Shown here one piece after another: positions 61,908 through 64,000 of a stretch of DNA of 64,000 bases. Origin of the DNA: JBGPLJ01 sp035644395 (GTDB taxonomy: Bacteria; Pseudomonadota; Gammaproteobacteria; Steroidobacterales; Steroidobacteraceae); the NCBI GenBank assembly GCA_035644395.1, contig DASQOR010000079.1, positions 47,634 through 111,633 on the forward strand. Direction: 5' to 3'. The translations under genes and the position numbers were made by a program. The notes under the pieces are model-generated. The model ran no database searches. It was not told the DNA's origin and saw nothing but the letters and a program-made list of their open reading frames with translations. Position 1 is the first letter of the stretch. Each line of letters begins with the position of its first letter.

Positions 61908-63158
61908 ATGCCTTCTGCCGCCCGTCCGATAGCCGCGAACGAGCGGATCCTGACGATTGACATCGTGCGCGGATTCGCACTGCTCGGCATCTTCATCATG
62001 AGCATGCCGCGGTTCAACACGTCGTTCTTCGCGGGCGCCGATGGGTCACACCTGTGGCCTGCCTGGTGGGACCGCACTGCGCAGACGGCTCGCGACGTAC
62101 TCTTCTCCGGCAAGTTCAACAGCCTGTTCAGCCTGCTGTTCGCCGTCGGCTTCACCATCCAGCTCGGCCGGCTCGAGGAGCGCGACTCGGCGCACGCGAC
62201 CCGAATCTACCTGAAACGCCTGTTCTGGCTCTTCATCTTTGGCGCCGTGCATGCCTGCGTCTTCTGGACGGGCGACATCCTGCACGTGTATGCGATCTTC
62301 GGCCTCGTGCTGCTCCTCCTGCGGCGCGCGCCGGACAAGCTCCTCTGGCTGCTCTTTGCGGCCTGTATTCTCTACACGCCCATCATGGGCGTCGTACGGG
62401 TGCATCTCTCGACGCCGGCGGATGTGCAGAACTTCGTCACCAACTCGAGCTTGTGGGAAGCCTGGAACAACGACTTCTACGCGCACGGCTCGTTCCTGCA
62501 GGCGGCCAGCGAGCACACGCGGGAAATGATCTACATCTATTCGGATCCTTCCAACCTGCGAATACTCGCGGGCTTTTACCTGCAGATTTTCTCGACGATG
62601 CTGCTCGGCCTGATGCTCGGCCGCCGGAAGTTCTTCCAGAACTCGGCCGAGCACCTGCCGGCGGTGCGCCGTGCGCAGTGGTGGGCGCTCGTCGCCGGCG
62701 TCGCGAGCGGCATCGGCTTCGGCGTCTACGAGGCGACCGTCACGAATTCCAAGCCGACCCTGTTCGGTGTTTTCGCCAGCACCTGCTACGTGCTCTGCCG
62801 TCTCGGCATCATGATTTTCTACATGGCCACGATCATCCGTTGTGTGCACAACGACACCTGGCGCCGCCGCATTGCGCCCATGGGCGTCGTCGGCCGGATG
62901 CCCTTGTCGAACTATCTCCTGCAGACCCTCATCGCGACCGCGATCTTCTACGGGTGGGGGCTCGGCCTGTGGGGCAAGGTCGGCCCGGCGCTCGATCTCG
63001 TGTTCGCCTTCGGAATCTTCTTCCTCATCCAGATGCCGCTCAGCCATTTCTGGATGAAGCGTCATGCGCTCGGACCGATGGAATACCTCTGGCGGCGACT
63101 GACCTACGGACGGGCAGCGATGCCGGGCAAGGCGCTACCCTCGCTGGAAACCACGTAA
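61908..63158 (+). CDS. DUF418 polytopic membrane protein
   Basis: A 416-residue DUF418-type integral membrane protein of unknown function. It opens with ILTIDIVRGFALLGIFIMSM, the family's typical first helix with Asp and Arg-Gly. About eight hydrophobic segments follow, ending in the DUF418 core (APMGVVGRMPLSNYLLQTL, PLSHFWMKRHALGPMEYLWR). ATG at 61908 follows CAGGGAAATACCG. It lies between recX and alaS, which are often direct neighbours, so it may be an insertion between them. Relatives are sometimes described as transport-associated or acyltransferase-like, but no substrate can be assigned. Confidence 0.88.
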   Translation: MPSAARPIAANERILTIDIVRGFALLGIFIMSMPRFNTSFFAGADGSHLWPAWWDRTAQTARDVLFSGKFNSLFSLLFAVGFTIQLGRLEERDSAHATRIYLKRLFWLFIFGAVHACVFWTGDILHVYAIFGLVLLLLRRAPDKLLWLLFAACILYTPIMGVVRVHLSTPADVQNFVTNSSLWEAWNNDFYAHGSFLQAASEHTREMIYIYSDPSNLRILAGFYLQIFSTMLLGLMLGRRKFFQNSAEHLPAVRRAQWWALVAGVASGIGFGVYEATVTNSKPTLFGVFASTCYVLCRLGIMIFYMATIIRCVHNDTWRRRIAPMGVVGRMPLSNYLLQTLIATAIFYGWGLGLWGKVGPALDLVFAFGIFFLIQMPLSHFWMKRHALGPMEYLWRRLTYGRAAMPGKALPSLETT

Positions 63159-63235
63159 CCCGCTGAAGGGCCATACATTCCCGGCACCGGCTCGCGTATC
63201 ATGTCGCGCTCCTTCAGGGGGCGCGAAACGACGGT

Positions 63236-64000
63236 ATGACGGCGAGCCGCAAAGCATCGAAGGGTCTTGGCAGCAGCGGGCTGCGCAGCCTCTTCCTCCG
63301 CTATTTCGAGCAGAAGGCCCACACGGTGGTGCCTTCGAGTTCGCTCGTGCCCGGCAATGATCCGACGCTCCTTTTCACCAATGCCGGGATGGTGCAGTTC
63401 AAGGATGTGTTCCTCGGCAAGGAAAAGCGCAACTACGCCCGGGCGGCGAGTTCGCAACGCTGCGTGCGCGCGGGCGGCAAGCACAACGATCTCGAGAATG
63501 TCGGCTACACGGCGCGTCACCTCACGTTCTTCGAAATGCTCGGCAACTTCAGCTTCGGCGACTACTTCAAGGAAGACGCCATCCGCTTTGCCTGGGAGTT
63601 CATCACCGGCAAGGAATGGCTCGGGATCGATCCGCAGCGCTTGATGGTCACGGTTTACCAGACGGACGACGAGGCCTACAAAGTCTGGCACAAGGTGGTC
63701 GGCCTCAAGTCGGACCGCATTGTGCGCATCGGTGACAGGCCCGGAGGTGGTTCGGATAATTTCTGGCAGATGGGCGATACCGGCCCCTGCGGCCCCTGCA
63801 CCGAAATCTTCTACGACCACGACCCGGATGGCACCAAGGGCATCGCTGGTGGCCCGCCGGGCTCGCCCGAAGAAGACGGCGACCGCTGGATCGAGATCTG
63901 GAACCTGGTGTTCATGCAGTTCGAGCAGCTTGCGGACGACCGGCGCGTCCCGCTGCCGCGCCCCTCGATCGATACCGGCATGGGGCTCGAACGCATCGCC
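63236..64000 (+). CDS. alaS: Alanyl-tRNA synthetase (3'-truncated)
   Basis: AlaS charges tRNA-Ala. The window ends after 255 codons; the frame stays open to base 64000. The catalytic core is recognisable: RSLFLRYFEQKAHTVVPSSS, LVPGNDPTLLFTNAGMVQFK, RCVRAGGKHNDLENVG, FFEMLGNFSFGDYFK and MGDTGPCGPCTEIFYDH, followed by IDTGMGLERIA at the window edge. ATG at 63236 is chosen because it gives a short leader before the conserved SLFLRYFE. The editing and C-Ala domains would lie outside the window. Confidence 0.97.
   Translation, partial: MTASRKASKGLGSSGLRSLFLRYFEQKAHTVVPSSSLVPGNDPTLLFTNAGMVQFKDVFLGKEKRNYARAASSQRCVRAGGKHNDLENVGYTARHLTFFEMLGNFSFGDYFKEDAIRFAWEFITGKEWLGIDPQRLMVTVYQTDDEAYKVWHKVVGLKSDRIVRIGDRPGGGSDNFWQMGDTGPCGPCTEIFYDHDPDGTKGIAGGPPGSPEEDGDRWIEIWNLVFMQFEQLADDRRVPLPRPSIDTGMGLERIA

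Noticed and set aside
63174..63202. TACATT-17-TATCAT as an alaS promoter
   Set aside because: -35 match is poor; too weak to list as a feature.

Overview
The window is a gene-dense, GC-rich chromosomal segment of a Gram-negative bacterium, most likely a gammaproteobacterium outside the enterics (Pseudomonas/Xanthomonadales/Nevskiales-like). The case rests on gene content and order: a bc1 complex, sspAB, lpoA-yraN facing rsmI, a class A RNase P RNA, a complete dcw cluster ending in lpxC, a dciA-M23-secA-mutT block, type IVa pilus genes beside coaE/zapD/yacG, bamD facing rluD-pgeF-clpB, and pncC-thpR-recA-recX-alaS. GTG and TTG starts and ATGA overlaps are common. I see no transposase, phage, tRNA or CRISPR array.

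Layout. 1-2668 (+): 3' end of petB, petC, sspA, sspB. 2685-4950 (-): yraN and lpoA. 5020-6300 (+): rsmI, then rnpB with its own promoter. 6456-25153 (+): a sigma70 promoter with three MraZ boxes and the dcw cluster mraZ-rsmH-ftsL-ftsI-murE-murF-mraY-murD-ftsW-murG-murC-murB-ddlB-ftsQ-ftsA-ftsZ, then lpxC. 25183-25497 (-): dciA. 25540-30135 (+): promoter, cyclic-di-GMP-I riboswitch, M23-family protein, secA, mutT. 30167-32359 (+): a lipoprotein prolyl oligopeptidase. 32372-42091 (-): the pilus and maintenance block, in transcription order pilS-pilR-pilA-pilB-pilC-pilD-coaE-zapD-yacG. 42214-45968 (+): sucC, sucD, nadE. 46050-47584 (-): an unknown lipoprotein and bamD. 47682-56578 (+): rluD, pgeF, a ZIP transporter, clpB, an FmdB-type protein, a DUF502 protein, aspS, an alpha/beta hydrolase. 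56585-59158 (-): mutS. 59217-64000 (+): pncC, thpR, recA, recX, a DUF418 protein and the 5' part of alaS.

How it fits together. Most of the window is envelope biology: lipid II synthesis and the divisome, lipid A commitment (LpxC), a PBP activator (LpoA), outer-membrane assembly (BamD), secretion (SecA) and division support (ZapD). Pilus genes carry a near-consensus sigma54 promoter in front of pilA, next to the PilS/PilR pair expected to drive it.

The most notable item is the cyclic-di-GMP-I riboswitch at 25578-25665. It has its own promoter and a downstream hairpin over the ribosome binding site of a membrane-anchored M23/LytM protein. That protein has Asn at one of the two catalytic His positions. 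This would place a cell-wall factor between dcw and secA under second-messenger control. A second recurring theme is three perfect intergenic inverted repeats (21 bp arms, a 24-nt palindrome, 36 bp arms), each starting at or within a few bases of a stop codon and sharing a GGGAC core.
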